DNA of 30,162 nucleotides. Origin: a virus. The stretch is from the IMG/VR virus record IMGVR_UViG_3300025264_000073, positions 1 to 30,162 of that record; one strand, given 5' to 3'. This document shows, piece by piece, positions 24,368 to 30,162 of the stretch. The translations under genes and the position numbers were made by a program. Positions within the stretch are counted from its first letter, which is position 1, and the number at the start of each line of letters is the position of its first letter. The notes under the pieces are model-generated. The model had not been told where the DNA came from. It saw nothing but the letters and a program-made list of their open reading frames with translations, and searched no databases.

Positions 24368-24520
24368 TTACCTCGGCATTCCTATTCGATTCTCTATCCT
24401 CTTAATTCTGATTGATAGGTTTAACATATTCTGTTCAATCACATCTAACTTACTAATCATCTTAAGTAAATCTTTCTTTACTTCCTTAAGTCCCGTTGTT
24501 GATTCTTTCTTAACTACCAT
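24368..24520 (-). CDS. Very small coiled-coil protein, 50 aa
   Basis: ATG at 24520 has AGGAGG eight bases upstream and the stop TAA is at 24368-24370. The product MVVKKESTTGLKEVKKDLLK is followed by a helix with regular Leu/Ile/Met spacing (ISKLDVIEQNMLNLSIRIK) and ends NRIGMPR. It is almost certainly a short coiled coil. It overlaps the upstream gene by 11 bases and leads into the 87-aa gene two bases later. The strong ribosome binding site is the main support. Function unknown. Confidence 0.6.
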   Translation of the reverse strand: MVVKKESTTGLKEVKKDLLKMISKLDVIEQNMLNLSIRIKRIENRIGMPR

Positions 24521-24692
24521 TTTTCTTATCCTCCTGTCTTTTATGTAAAAACTTTTTTAATCTTTCAATTTTATCTTTTTCTGTGGTTCCTCTTAATTTT
24601 TGTAATCTTATATAAGCTGAACCATCCTTTTTAATCCGACCTTTTTTATACATATCTTCATAAAATTCAATTTTCTTACTAGTACTTGTCAT
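24510..24692 (-). CDS. Small basic hypothetical protein, 60 aa
   Basis: The start is ATG at 24692, which forms an ATGA overlap with the stop of the 97-aa gene and has GGGAG eight bases upstream. A TTG at 24707 is a less likely start. The product begins MTSTSKKIEFYEDMYKKGRI and is lysine- and arginine-rich, mostly helical, with net positive charge (IERLKKFLHKRQEDKKNGS at the end). A nucleic-acid-binding role is possible from charge alone. No motif recognised. Confidence 0.6.
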   Translation of the reverse strand: MTSTSKKIEFYEDMYKKGRIKKDGSAYIRLQKLRGTTEKDKIERLKKFLHKRQEDKKNGS

Positions 24693-24982
24693 AATTTTTG
24701 CTCCCAATATCCATCTCTTGAACCTTTAATATCTTTTCTAGCATAATGTATATCAGTTTGCTTTTGCATATCATCAGCAGCTTCCTGTAGATACTCTTCA
24801 TTGAATTCATCAGCTGTAGTAGGCTCAGATGGGTAATACTCTTCACAAAAATCTTTGCATACTTTGTCTGCTATGTCTTTCTTAAATATTTTAGTTATAA
24901 ATATTGGATACGAATAGTTTCCTAATGCATCTACTACAATTGTGTGAAGATTCCTTTTTGGCTTTTTATCTTGTTTTTTCAT
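24689..24982 (-). CDS. Small hypothetical protein, 97 aa
   Basis: ATG at 24982 has GGAAGGG five bases upstream and overlaps the end of the histone-fold-like gene by 17 bases. The N-terminus is basic (MKKQDKKPKRNLHTIVVDAL), the middle acidic (CEEYYPSEPTTADEFNEE), and it has two cysteines near residues 42-46 (VCKDFCEE). The alternation suggests a small alpha/beta domain. It ends in ATGA coupling with the next gene. No family recognised. Confidence 0.65.
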   Translation of the reverse strand: MKKQDKKPKRNLHTIVVDALGNYSYPIFITKIFKKDIADKVCKDFCEEYYPSEPTTADEFNEEYLQEAADDMQKQTDIHYARKDIKGSRDGYWEQKL

Positions 24983-25181
24983 TTCTTCCCTTCCTGTTCA
25001 TTACTAATCCAATATATCCTATCAAATCTAAAGAGATTCGCTTTATGTTATTGTTTTTACAGCTTAAAGCCCATCTCTCTACCATTCTGCTTACTTCACT
25101 ATCAAGAAAATCAAGTGTTTCTGCTGGTAATTGGATCTTGTGTTTACTAAAAATTTGCCTAACTTTTGTTTTTTGCAGCAT
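24966..25181 (-). CDS. Putative histone-fold (archaeal/bacterial histone-like) small protein, 71 aa
   Basis: The chosen start is ATG at 25181 (purine-rich AAGAAGAG upstream). A TTG at 25274 would add 31 residues that overlap the upstream small membrane gene in another frame. The sequence predicts a short helix (KVRQIFSKHK, 6-15), a loop with Pro19, a long helix (ETLDFLDSEVSRMVERWALS, 21-40), then NNNIKRISLDLIGYIGL (43-59). Helix, long helix, K-R-x-S-x-x-D/L and short helix match the histone-fold plan of small bacterial and phage histones. If correct, it binds DNA, perhaps phage DNA during replication or packaging. The assignment is pattern-based and not secure. Confidence 0.45.
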   Translation of the reverse strand: MLQKTKVRQIFSKHKIQLPAETLDFLDSEVSRMVERWALSCKNNNIKRISLDLIGYIGLVMNRKGRNEKTR

Positions 25182-25293
25182 CTCTTCTCTTCTTTCTTCT
25201 ATCTTTAATTTCTCTCCATATAACTTCATATATAAAAATAAGAACCACAACTTGTATTGCAACAAAAAGTTCAAATAACAATATTGTTTTCAT
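25159..25293 (-). CDS. Small single-pass membrane protein with basic tail, 44 aa
   Basis: ATG at 25293 has AAAGGA seven bases upstream, just after the structured element at 25308-25389. Residues 4-26 form one hydrophobic helix (ILLFELFVAIQVVVLIFIY within it), followed by a basic tail WREIKDRRKKRRDAAKNKS. The stop TAG is at 25159-25161, overlapping the histone-fold-like gene by 23 bases in another frame. The basic tail would face the cytoplasm, so an inner-membrane protein is likely. It could bring proteins to the membrane. The good ribosome site and clear topology are the support. Confidence 0.55.
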   Translation of the reverse strand: MKTILLFELFVAIQVVVLIFIYEVIWREIKDRRKKRRDAAKNKS

Positions 25294-25307
25294 GTTTTCC
25301 TTTCTAG

Positions 25308-25389
25308 AAAAAGAGAGAGACCACGCTTAACTGCCTGTCACCGAAACAGTATTAACGGATGGTGGTTTTAGCCGTCAACTCTCTCTTTT
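25308..25389 (-). promoter_or_regulatory. Structured leader/terminator with perfect 11-bp stem and internal stems
   Basis: AAAAGAGAGAG (25309-25319) pairs perfectly with CTCTCTCTTTT (25379-25389) around 59 bases. Inside, ACCAC (25320-25324) pairs with GTGGT (25362-25366), and TTAACTG pairs with CAGT-A-TTAA with one bulge; CTGT/ACAG (25335-25338 with 25346-25349) is an alternative. On the minus strand the last arm ends in TTTTT and is followed about 15 bases later by the start of the 44-aa gene. It lies directly after the DUF932 gene stop, so terminator, attenuator or a structured RNA are all open. Confidence 0.6.
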
Positions 25390-25399
25390 ATCTATTATC

Positions 25400-26266
25400 T
25401 TACGATTCTGCTACTGGAGTTAATTCCTTCAGTGCAGTTAATTTACGCACACATTTTTCATTTGTCTGTAAATCAGCCCAAGAATTGATTTTGGTATCAT
25501 CTTTTCCACTATTCCAGAATGTATGAGTACAAGCTTGTGTCATGTCCCACATGGTGTGATTATTTCCATTAGCTGGTGCTTCTGTAATGAATCTATCCAC
25601 AACTTTTCCCCATTGTGTATAACCAAGCACATCTTTACTTAAATGATGTCTTACAGACTTCAATTTATCAGTTGTATCAACATTGATATTGTTTAATCTA
25701 TCAAGATTATCAACTAACTCTGGCATTGAATCAGCAGCATAAATAATTGATTCTTTAGCTTCACCTAAAACTTCAGCCCAATTAGAATTATTAGGCGTAT
25801 GTCTGAAACGAAACTTATTGAACCATTGTCTATGTACCATTCCATTAAGGCATGATAATACATTGACAAAGATCTCAAAAGATAATGAGCATGTCATATC
25901 ATATGCATTACGCCACATCAGTCCCATTGCAACCTTGTCTCCTACCTTTAATTCATGAGTGGCAAAACCATTATCACAAATCTGAGTCATCATGTACTTG
26001 CTGCCATCAAAGATCTCCTTACCTGTTTTCCAACTTCCTGGTAAACTTGATACAAGAGCATCTGAAAACTCTTTGACTTCTGCATTTGGAATCAACATAA
26101 ACTGTTCACTCACAACACCGCATTCATAGGGTTTCTTTACTGTAGACCCTTCTTTAGTCTCATATGGCACTTCCATCTTTATGGAGTACATTTTCGACTG
26201 CATACCACCATCCTCAGTGAATAATGGTACCTTCTCTATTGAGGTATAAGGCTCGAATGTATTCAT
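25400..26266 (-). CDS. DUF932-family phage/plasmid-like protein, 288 aa
   Basis: ATG at 26266 has AAAGGAG about 6-7 bases upstream and an ATGA overlap with the Gp157-type gene. The protein has features of DUF932 (phage/plasmid-like proteins of the TIGR03299 type): an early region of ECGVVSEQFMLIPNAEVKEF, a CDNGFATHE segment where the family has C-x-N-G, KFRFRHTPNNS matching the family R-H-T motif, and a C-terminal TMWDMTQACTHTFWNSG where the family shows an aromatic Asn/His block. The family is frequent near phage replication genes and its biochemical role is unsettled. The family call is fairly good; the function remains unknown. Confidence 0.75.
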   Translation of the reverse strand: MNTFEPYTSIEKVPLFTEDGGMQSKMYSIKMEVPYETKEGSTVKKPYECGVVSEQFMLIPNAEVKEFSDALVSSLPGSWKTGKEIFDGSKYMMTQICDNGFATHELKVGDKVAMGLMWRNAYDMTCSLSFEIFVNVLSCLNGMVHRQWFNKFRFRHTPNNSNWAEVLGEAKESIIYAADSMPELVDNLDRLNNINVDTTDKLKSVRHHLSKDVLGYTQWGKVVDRFITEAPANGNNHTMWDMTQACTHTFWNSGKDDTKINSWADLQTNEKCVRKLTALKELTPVAES

Positions 26267-26772
26267 TCGTTACTCCTTTGTTTTAAACCACTGACAAATG
26301 GTTTTGTTACTAAACTCACTCCAGGAATTGTCTTTCCCTGTTTTAACTCTTGCAGTATCCTCTTCTTATCCAATCTTTCTTCCTGTACAAGAATAAAATA
26401 CTCTTTAGGAATTATGCTTTCATCTTCAACATTTACTGCACCACTTGAATTTCTAATCTTTACTGGATTAAATACCGAATGTTTAGGAAGACTGCCTACA
26501 GCTTCATGGTTGTTTATAACCAACTTCTTAACATATTCGTTATCTTTTCTGATAGAATTCATAACAGCTCTACATTTATCAATGTGTTCTTTTATCATGC
26601 TTACTTTTCTGTCATTATCTGTGTATAGCCAGTAAATGCCATCTTCTTTATCAAATAATTCAACAAATAAGCTTTTAATTTGAACTTCTCTCTCTTCTGG
26701 GTCTAGCATATCCAGACCCATTTGAAGTTTCATGATATCTGTAGATATCTCATGCATTTTTCTCTTCTTCAT
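26263..26772 (-). CDS. Siphovirus Gp157-family protein, 169 aa
   Basis: The first ~105 residues are helical with a central coiled stretch (DKCRAVMNSIRKDNEYVKKL). The C-terminal part reads VNVEDESIIPKEYFILVQEE, then DKKRILQELKQGKTIPGVSL, which is the signature end of the Gp157 family: V-x-I-x-D-E-x-x-I-P-x-E-Y, then D-K-x-x-I-x-x-x-L-K-x-G-x-x-I-x-G. Gp157 proteins are common beside single-strand annealing or Sak4-type ATPase and SSB genes; the Streptococcus phage member was linked to phage resistance. Start ATG at 26772 has GGAAGG 6 bases upstream and an ATGA overlap with the primase gene. Probably a replication or recombination accessory factor. Confidence 0.8.
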   Translation of the reverse strand: MKKRKMHEISTDIMKLQMGLDMLDPEEREVQIKSLFVELFDKEDGIYWLYTDNDRKVSMIKEHIDKCRAVMNSIRKDNEYVKKLVINNHEAVGSLPKHSVFNPVKIRNSSGAVNVEDESIIPKEYFILVQEERLDKKRILQELKQGKTIPGVSLVTKPFVSGLKQRSNE

Positions 26773-28508
26773 ATTATCCTTCCATTCTTTCTTTGATCAA
26801 CATCAAGTCTACAGTTGAGTCTTTCTTGCTCTCTATTCTTTAGAGTAATAAGCTCAAGATGTTCTATAGATCCACTAGCCCCTCTAATTGGCTTTAATGC
26901 TAGTATCTTATTTGCATTATAGGATATCCTGAATGATCCTGAAGGACTTGCTATATCTACTCCAGATTTAAAAGCTTCCTTGGATAATTCCCATATTCCT
27001 ATTACAATACAATTTAGATCTTTAGATAGATTCATTATTCCTTCAGAAATATCTTTATCCTTTGATATCTCGTCTCTGAACCTTGATTTCATTAATCCAC
27101 AGTGATCTATAAATATCACTTCAGGCTTAAAATCAATAACATCAAGCTTTTTTCTTATCTCCCATGGAAAACATGGTTCAAATTCAAACTCAATATTCTT
27201 CATCTCAGGCATTCCATTCTTACCAGTTTTATAATGTTCTACTAGAGATTCTTGATTCCATCCATTATGAATCATTGATATCCTTTCCATCACTTGTCGT
27301 CTAGACATCTCAAATTCCATGAAATATGACTCCTTCTTGAATGCAAGCAACCAATTTAATATTAACATTGACTTCATTGATTCTGGTGGAGCAGTGATAA
27401 GTATGGTCTCACCTGGATGTACAGGAAAACTCTGATCATATATACTACCTATGTCAAGAGGTTCCTGATTAGATGAATAGAAAGTTATAAGTTCTTTCTC
27501 AAGATCACTTATATTGTAGCTGCTAATAGACTTCTTAGACTTGTACAGTTTGCATTCTGGCGAACACAATCTATCTTTTATCTCCGAATTACATCCAAAG
27601 TTGTATCCTTCACCATTATTAGCATTATATACTGAATCCACTATCTTTTCCATCTCACTTTCAGTAAACGGATTTTCAGCTGAAGATATCTTTACTCTCC
27701 AATACTCCATAAATATCCTTACAGCATCTTCTGGAAACCTAATTCTCAGATGAGAACCAAGAGTTAAAGCTGCCTTATGTCTAAATCCGTATGGAACATT
27801 CTCCATCATCTTTTGGATACATATGTAGTTATTAGATATTGATGTTCTACCTTGAGAAGTAAACTTTGCTTTCGGAAGAGATTTTGTTACATCAAATGAA
27901 GGGTTTGTATCTAATTCTTCAAAAATGAAGTTATCTCTTGGTTTAGCAGCATTTAAATCCAGCCAATGTTCATCTACATCTGCTATTTCAGACCGTTTAA
28001 GCGGTACTTTCCAATATCCTGAATGAATTTTCAAAGTATTTGGTACTCTGATTAATCTCGTTCTATCTATTACAAGTGGATCTGCATAATCATAAATACC
28101 TTTACTCTTCAAGACATGCTTAACTTTTAAATGTAAATCATTACAAGGTTCCCATCTGAAAGCAGAACCTGAAATATGTACATGAAAGCCTTTTTCTCCA
28201 GAGAAATAGACTTGTACTGGTATAGACACTTGAGCATCTTCTAATAGATTTAGTAATGCAAATGTCAATTCCTTGGCCTGTTTTATATTTGCACCATCAA
28301 CATCAAATATAAATTCATCAGGCATGTATAACTTTCCTCTATATCCAGATAATGTCTTCTTAGTCTTAACATGTTCAACTACTTCTTCATCATAGTCCCA
28401 TAAGGACATAAATGTATCAGATGAAATGTTATAAAATGAAGAAATCTGGCTTGGAGGAAAGAAATGATGGCGATTGGTAAGCGAAAACGCATACTCTTTT
28501 AATATCAT
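26769..28508 (-). CDS. AEP-type primase fused to a RecA/DnaB-like helicase, 579 aa
   Basis: N-terminal archaeo-eukaryotic primase domain: motif I DEFIFDVDG (Asp69, Asp71), motif II SGEKGFHVHI (103-112, His109) and motif III VIDRTRLIRVP (Asp148, Arg154). A middle region carries C305, C314 and C318, a possible zinc site. The C-terminal RecA-like domain has ILITAPPESMKS (368-379) as a Walker A variant (A-P-P-E-S-M-K-S in place of G-x-x-x-x-G-K-S) and VIFIDHCGLMK (around Asp467) as Walker B. It should synthesise primers and unwind DNA at the phage fork. Start ATG at 28508 has AAGGGGAC upstream and ATGA coupling with the wHTH gene. AEP assignment strong; helicase oligomeric class less certain. Confidence 0.85.
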   Translation of the reverse strand: MILKEYAFSLTNRHHFFPPSQISSFYNISSDTFMSLWDYDEEVVEHVKTKKTLSGYRGKLYMPDEFIFDVDGANIKQAKELTFALLNLLEDAQVSIPVQVYFSGEKGFHVHISGSAFRWEPCNDLHLKVKHVLKSKGIYDYADPLVIDRTRLIRVPNTLKIHSGYWKVPLKRSEIADVDEHWLDLNAAKPRDNFIFEELDTNPSFDVTKSLPKAKFTSQGRTSISNNYICIQKMMENVPYGFRHKAALTLGSHLRIRFPEDAVRIFMEYWRVKISSAENPFTESEMEKIVDSVYNANNGEGYNFGCNSEIKDRLCSPECKLYKSKKSISSYNISDLEKELITFYSSNQEPLDIGSIYDQSFPVHPGETILITAPPESMKSMLILNWLLAFKKESYFMEFEMSRRQVMERISMIHNGWNQESLVEHYKTGKNGMPEMKNIEFEFEPCFPWEIRKKLDVIDFKPEVIFIDHCGLMKSRFRDEISKDKDISEGIMNLSKDLNCIVIGIWELSKEAFKSGVDIASPSGSFRISYNANKILALKPIRGASGSIEHLELITLKNREQERLNCRLDVDQRKNGRII

Positions 28509-28759
28509 AACTTATGTCCCCTTAATAACCAGACTGAATCTGTTCTGGTTGTTTGTTCTTTAACATCAATTACTCCCTTTTCTTTCATATCCCTAAAAAC
28601 TCTATCATATGTGGAAGGGGATCCTAATCTTCTACCATATAATCCAACACCTCTTTCTGAGAGACCTTGTATATCTCTAGTACGAAATCCCAATTTTCTG
28701 TTATTCCAGTACCACTTTATCATAGCTTCTATATGTTTCCTAACTGTAGGCTTTAACAT
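28505..28759 (-). CDS. Winged-helix DNA-binding protein, 84 aa
   Basis: ATG at 28759 has a strong AAGGAGG upstream. The protein has an N-terminal helix (RKHIEAMIKWYWNN), then FRTRDIQGLSERGVGLYGRR as a likely helix-turn-helix opening, STYDRVFRDMKEKGVIDVKE as recognition helix and strand, and a short wing ending VWLLRGHKL. This is the layout of small winged-helix proteins that serve as phage repressors or replication-initiation factors. Position directly upstream of the primase, coupled by ATGA, suggests a replication or regulatory role. The target is unknown. Confidence 0.6.
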   Translation of the reverse strand: MLKPTVRKHIEAMIKWYWNNRKLGFRTRDIQGLSERGVGLYGRRLGSPSTYDRVFRDMKEKGVIDVKEQTTRTDSVWLLRGHKL

Positions 28760-28773
28760 TTTTCCTCCTTACA

Positions 28774-28822
28774 TAAAAAAAGGTTGATAAACATCAATCT
28801 AGACTGACATCTATCAACCTTT
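28774..28822 (-). terminator. Rho-independent terminator/attenuator
   Basis: AAAGGTTGATA (28779-28789) pairs perfectly with TATCAACCTTT (28812-28822) around a 22-base loop. On the minus strand the second arm runs into seven consecutive U residues. It lies 15 bases after the end of the SSB-like gene and about 15 bases ahead of the wHTH start. It probably ends or attenuates transcripts from the recombination genes before the primase genes. Confidence 0.8.
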
Positions 28823-28837
28823 AGTGTTATTTGAAAG

Positions 28838-29392
28838 CTAGAATGGTGCTTTCTCAGGAGGATCTGTCACACTTTGTGCAGTAGCATCCATTGAGGTTTT
28901 AGTTTGTCCATTCGTTGCTTGCCAGGAACTAAGACTCCTTTCGGAACGAGTCTTCCAAAAAGATACGTCTTTCTCTGTATATGACAATTCATCTGTTTCC
29001 ATCATAACTGGAGCTGGTTCACGCCATATACGGGCATATTCACCATCTCCTGTATTCTCTCGGTAGAATAGAACATTAATTTCTTTTCCACTGAGATTTT
29101 CTGTATCATCATCATACTTTATGACTGGTTTACCAGATCCATTATCAATGACTTCAAGTATACCAGCATTAGCAAACCTAAACCAATTAGAAATTCTAAA
29201 TTCCTCTTTGGTAGTCTTGTTAATGGTCTCATATACACGAGCATTCATATTATCTGGATAATCCTCGAACCAAATATCTACAAACTTATTACCATTGTAG
29301 TTATCATATTTGGCATTCTTTATGGTTAACTGTTTCCAACCAGCTTCATAATCTGCACCACCAGAGCCAATTGTTACTGTTTTAATTGCCAT
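28838..29392 (-). CDS. Putative single-stranded DNA-binding protein (OB-fold, DUF669-like)
   Basis: ATG at 29392 has GGAG upstream, within the end of the ATPase gene (11-base overlap). The first ~125 residues form a beta-barrel-like run: WKQLTIKNAKYDNYNGNKFV, then VDIWFEDYPDNMNARVYETI, NWFRFANAGILEV and EINVLFYRENTGDGEYARIW. This resembles DUF669-type phage SSBs. The last ~45 residues are low-complexity (SLSSWQATNGQTKTSMDAT) and end DPPEKAPF, an acidic/hydrophobic tip like SSB partner-binding tails. Coupling with a Sak4-like ATPase strongly fits an annealing pair. Family call moderate; SSB role inferred. Confidence 0.65.
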   Translation of the reverse strand: MAIKTVTIGSGGADYEAGWKQLTIKNAKYDNYNGNKFVDIWFEDYPDNMNARVYETINKTTKEEFRISNWFRFANAGILEVIDNGSGKPVIKYDDDTENLSGKEINVLFYRENTGDGEYARIWREPAPVMMETDELSYTEKDVSFWKTRSERSLSSWQATNGQTKTSMDATAQSVTDPPEKAPF

Positions 29393-30143
29393 TTGTTTCT
29401 CCTTTATTAATTAAAGTAGCTAGGCTTTTTGTTTTTCCAGTACCTGGACTTCCAACTACCAGTATTCTCGCATTTGAGAATCCTTTTTCTAAGGCAGCTG
29501 CAATTACAGGCTGAAAATCTTGCTTTATATCAGATGGCAAAAGATCGGTTCTATCTTTAGCATGCTCATATATGTCAGAATGTTTGGTCCTCCACATATA
29601 ATCTTCTGAAGCACCATTCTTCTTCGTATAGGTATACAGTACAAAATCAAACCATTTACTTACATCTTCTTTAGTACTGCCATCTATATATGGCTTAATC
29701 TTTGTTCTTCCATCTTCAAGGGTTTCAGTCTTACTATGGCATGTTACAACTAGTACACCAGGAACTTTAGTAATGAATTCAAGCAGCGTATCAAGAGTAT
29801 TCTTCAATTTGCCCCATGAATTCAGTTTCATTACTCCACTTTTATCAACTAATGACCTTTGATATTTCTTTGCTAATTCAGAAAATGAATCAATAATCAA
29901 AACATCTACATTAACACCATTCTTTAAGACAGTATGTTCTTGAATCTCATTTATTACAAGATCATCTGATATCTTCTTTGAAACTTCTACCTTTTTGGTA
30001 GTGTACATTGAAGTTATAATGTTTCTGAAGTCATTGAATTGAGCTGGTTTTAAAACTGGACAGTTAAACATTTCCTGTATTTCAGCTTCTCCACCAAGGG
30101 TGTGGGAACCATGTTCTGTATCGAACATTAGGATCTTATCCAT
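29382..30143 (-). CDS. RecA/Sak4-like (AAA_24) ATPase, apparently circularly permuted
   Basis: ATG at 30143 has GGAGGAGG about five bases upstream, fixing the N-terminus. Order in the protein: KILMFDTEHGSH (3-14), the strand and D-T-E turn that normally follow the P-loop; Walker B VLIIDSFSEL (81-90, Asp85); a third strand GVLVVTCHSK (129-138); RTKHSDIYEHAKDRTDLLP (185-203), the usual C-terminal block; then ARILVVGSPGTGKT (225-238), the Walker A. Only 15 residues follow it. In Sak4/AAA_24 proteins the P-loop comes first, so this looks like a circular permutation. It should bind ATP and promote single-strand annealing or strand exchange with the SSB downstream. ATPase call strong; permutation inferred. 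Confidence 0.8.
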   Translation of the reverse strand: MDKILMFDTEHGSHTLGGEAEIQEMFNCPVLKPAQFNDFRNIITSMYTTKKVEVSKKISDDLVINEIQEHTVLKNGVNVDVLIIDSFSELAKKYQRSLVDKSGVMKLNSWGKLKNTLDTLLEFITKVPGVLVVTCHSKTETLEDGRTKIKPYIDGSTKEDVSKWFDFVLYTYTKKNGASEDYMWRTKHSDIYEHAKDRTDLLPSDIKQDFQPVIAAALEKGFSNARILVVGSPGTGKTKSLATLINKGETNGN

Positions 30144-30162
30144 TAAATCCTCCTCCTTCTAT

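Noticed and set aside
24904-25278. 124-codon plus-strand frame and a nested 68-codon one
   Set aside because: They lie opposite three minus-strand genes with good start signals; hydrophobic composition is what the reverse of AG-rich coding gives.
25320-25378. tRNA in the structured element
   Set aside because: No cloverleaf with T-arm or anticodon stem could be drawn; the pairing is nested stems instead.
1-30162. CRISPR array, IS element, integrase or attachment site
   Set aside because: No regularly spaced direct repeats, no terminal inverted repeats around a transposase, and no integrase-like protein seen on either strand.

Overview
This 30.2 kb window is an internal piece of an AT-rich tailed bacteriophage genome. 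I see no host genes, tRNAs, rRNAs, insertion sequences or CRISPR array. Terminase, portal and major capsid genes must lie outside the window. The host cannot be named. The fibre protein resembles fibres common in marine viral sequence, and a single-domain GH108-type endolysin suits a Gram-negative host; both are inferences from general family knowledge.

The layout is two converging blocks. The plus strand (1-23006) carries late genes: the end of a tail-fibre-like gene and small accessory genes (1-1925), a lysis cassette of five small membrane proteins followed by an endolysin (1906-3803), a large tail protein (3854-6361), a C1q-like fibre protein (6364-7140), and 16 kb of large, internal-virion-like proteins (7158-23006). 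The minus strand (30143-23093) carries early genes for DNA metabolism. In transcription order these are a RecA/Sak4-like ATPase, an SSB-like protein, a winged-helix protein, an AEP primase-helicase, a Gp157-family protein, a DUF932 protein, several tiny proteins, an AbrB-like regulator, a resolvase-type nuclease and a small conserved protein. The blocks meet at an imperfect long hairpin (23013-23085) that pairs better in plus-strand RNA.

Two things stand out. First, the 2934-residue protein at 11501-20305 carries the acidic motif D-H-D-G-D (residues 2133-2137), the DxDGD signature of two-barrel RNA polymerases (multisubunit beta', QDE-1, YonO, crAss-like phage virion RNAP). Further N, G, D and K positions downstream also match that family's pattern. 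Its place among virion genes suggests an RNA polymerase packaged in the particle and injected with the DNA. Second, the Sak4-like ATPase at 29382-30143 is apparently circularly permuted. Its Walker A (GSPGTGKT) lies at the extreme C-terminus, while its N-terminus begins at the strand that normally follows the P-loop.

Smaller points: a likely histone-fold protein (24966-25181); four intergenic hairpins with perfect or near-perfect 11-13 bp closing stems, three of them directly ahead of ribosome binding sites; and five small genes or revised short genes supported by ribosome binding sites or stop/start overlaps (20305-20412, 23624-23791, 24368-24520, 25159-25293, 8892-9059). Translational coupling through TAATG or ATGA overlaps is frequent on both strands.
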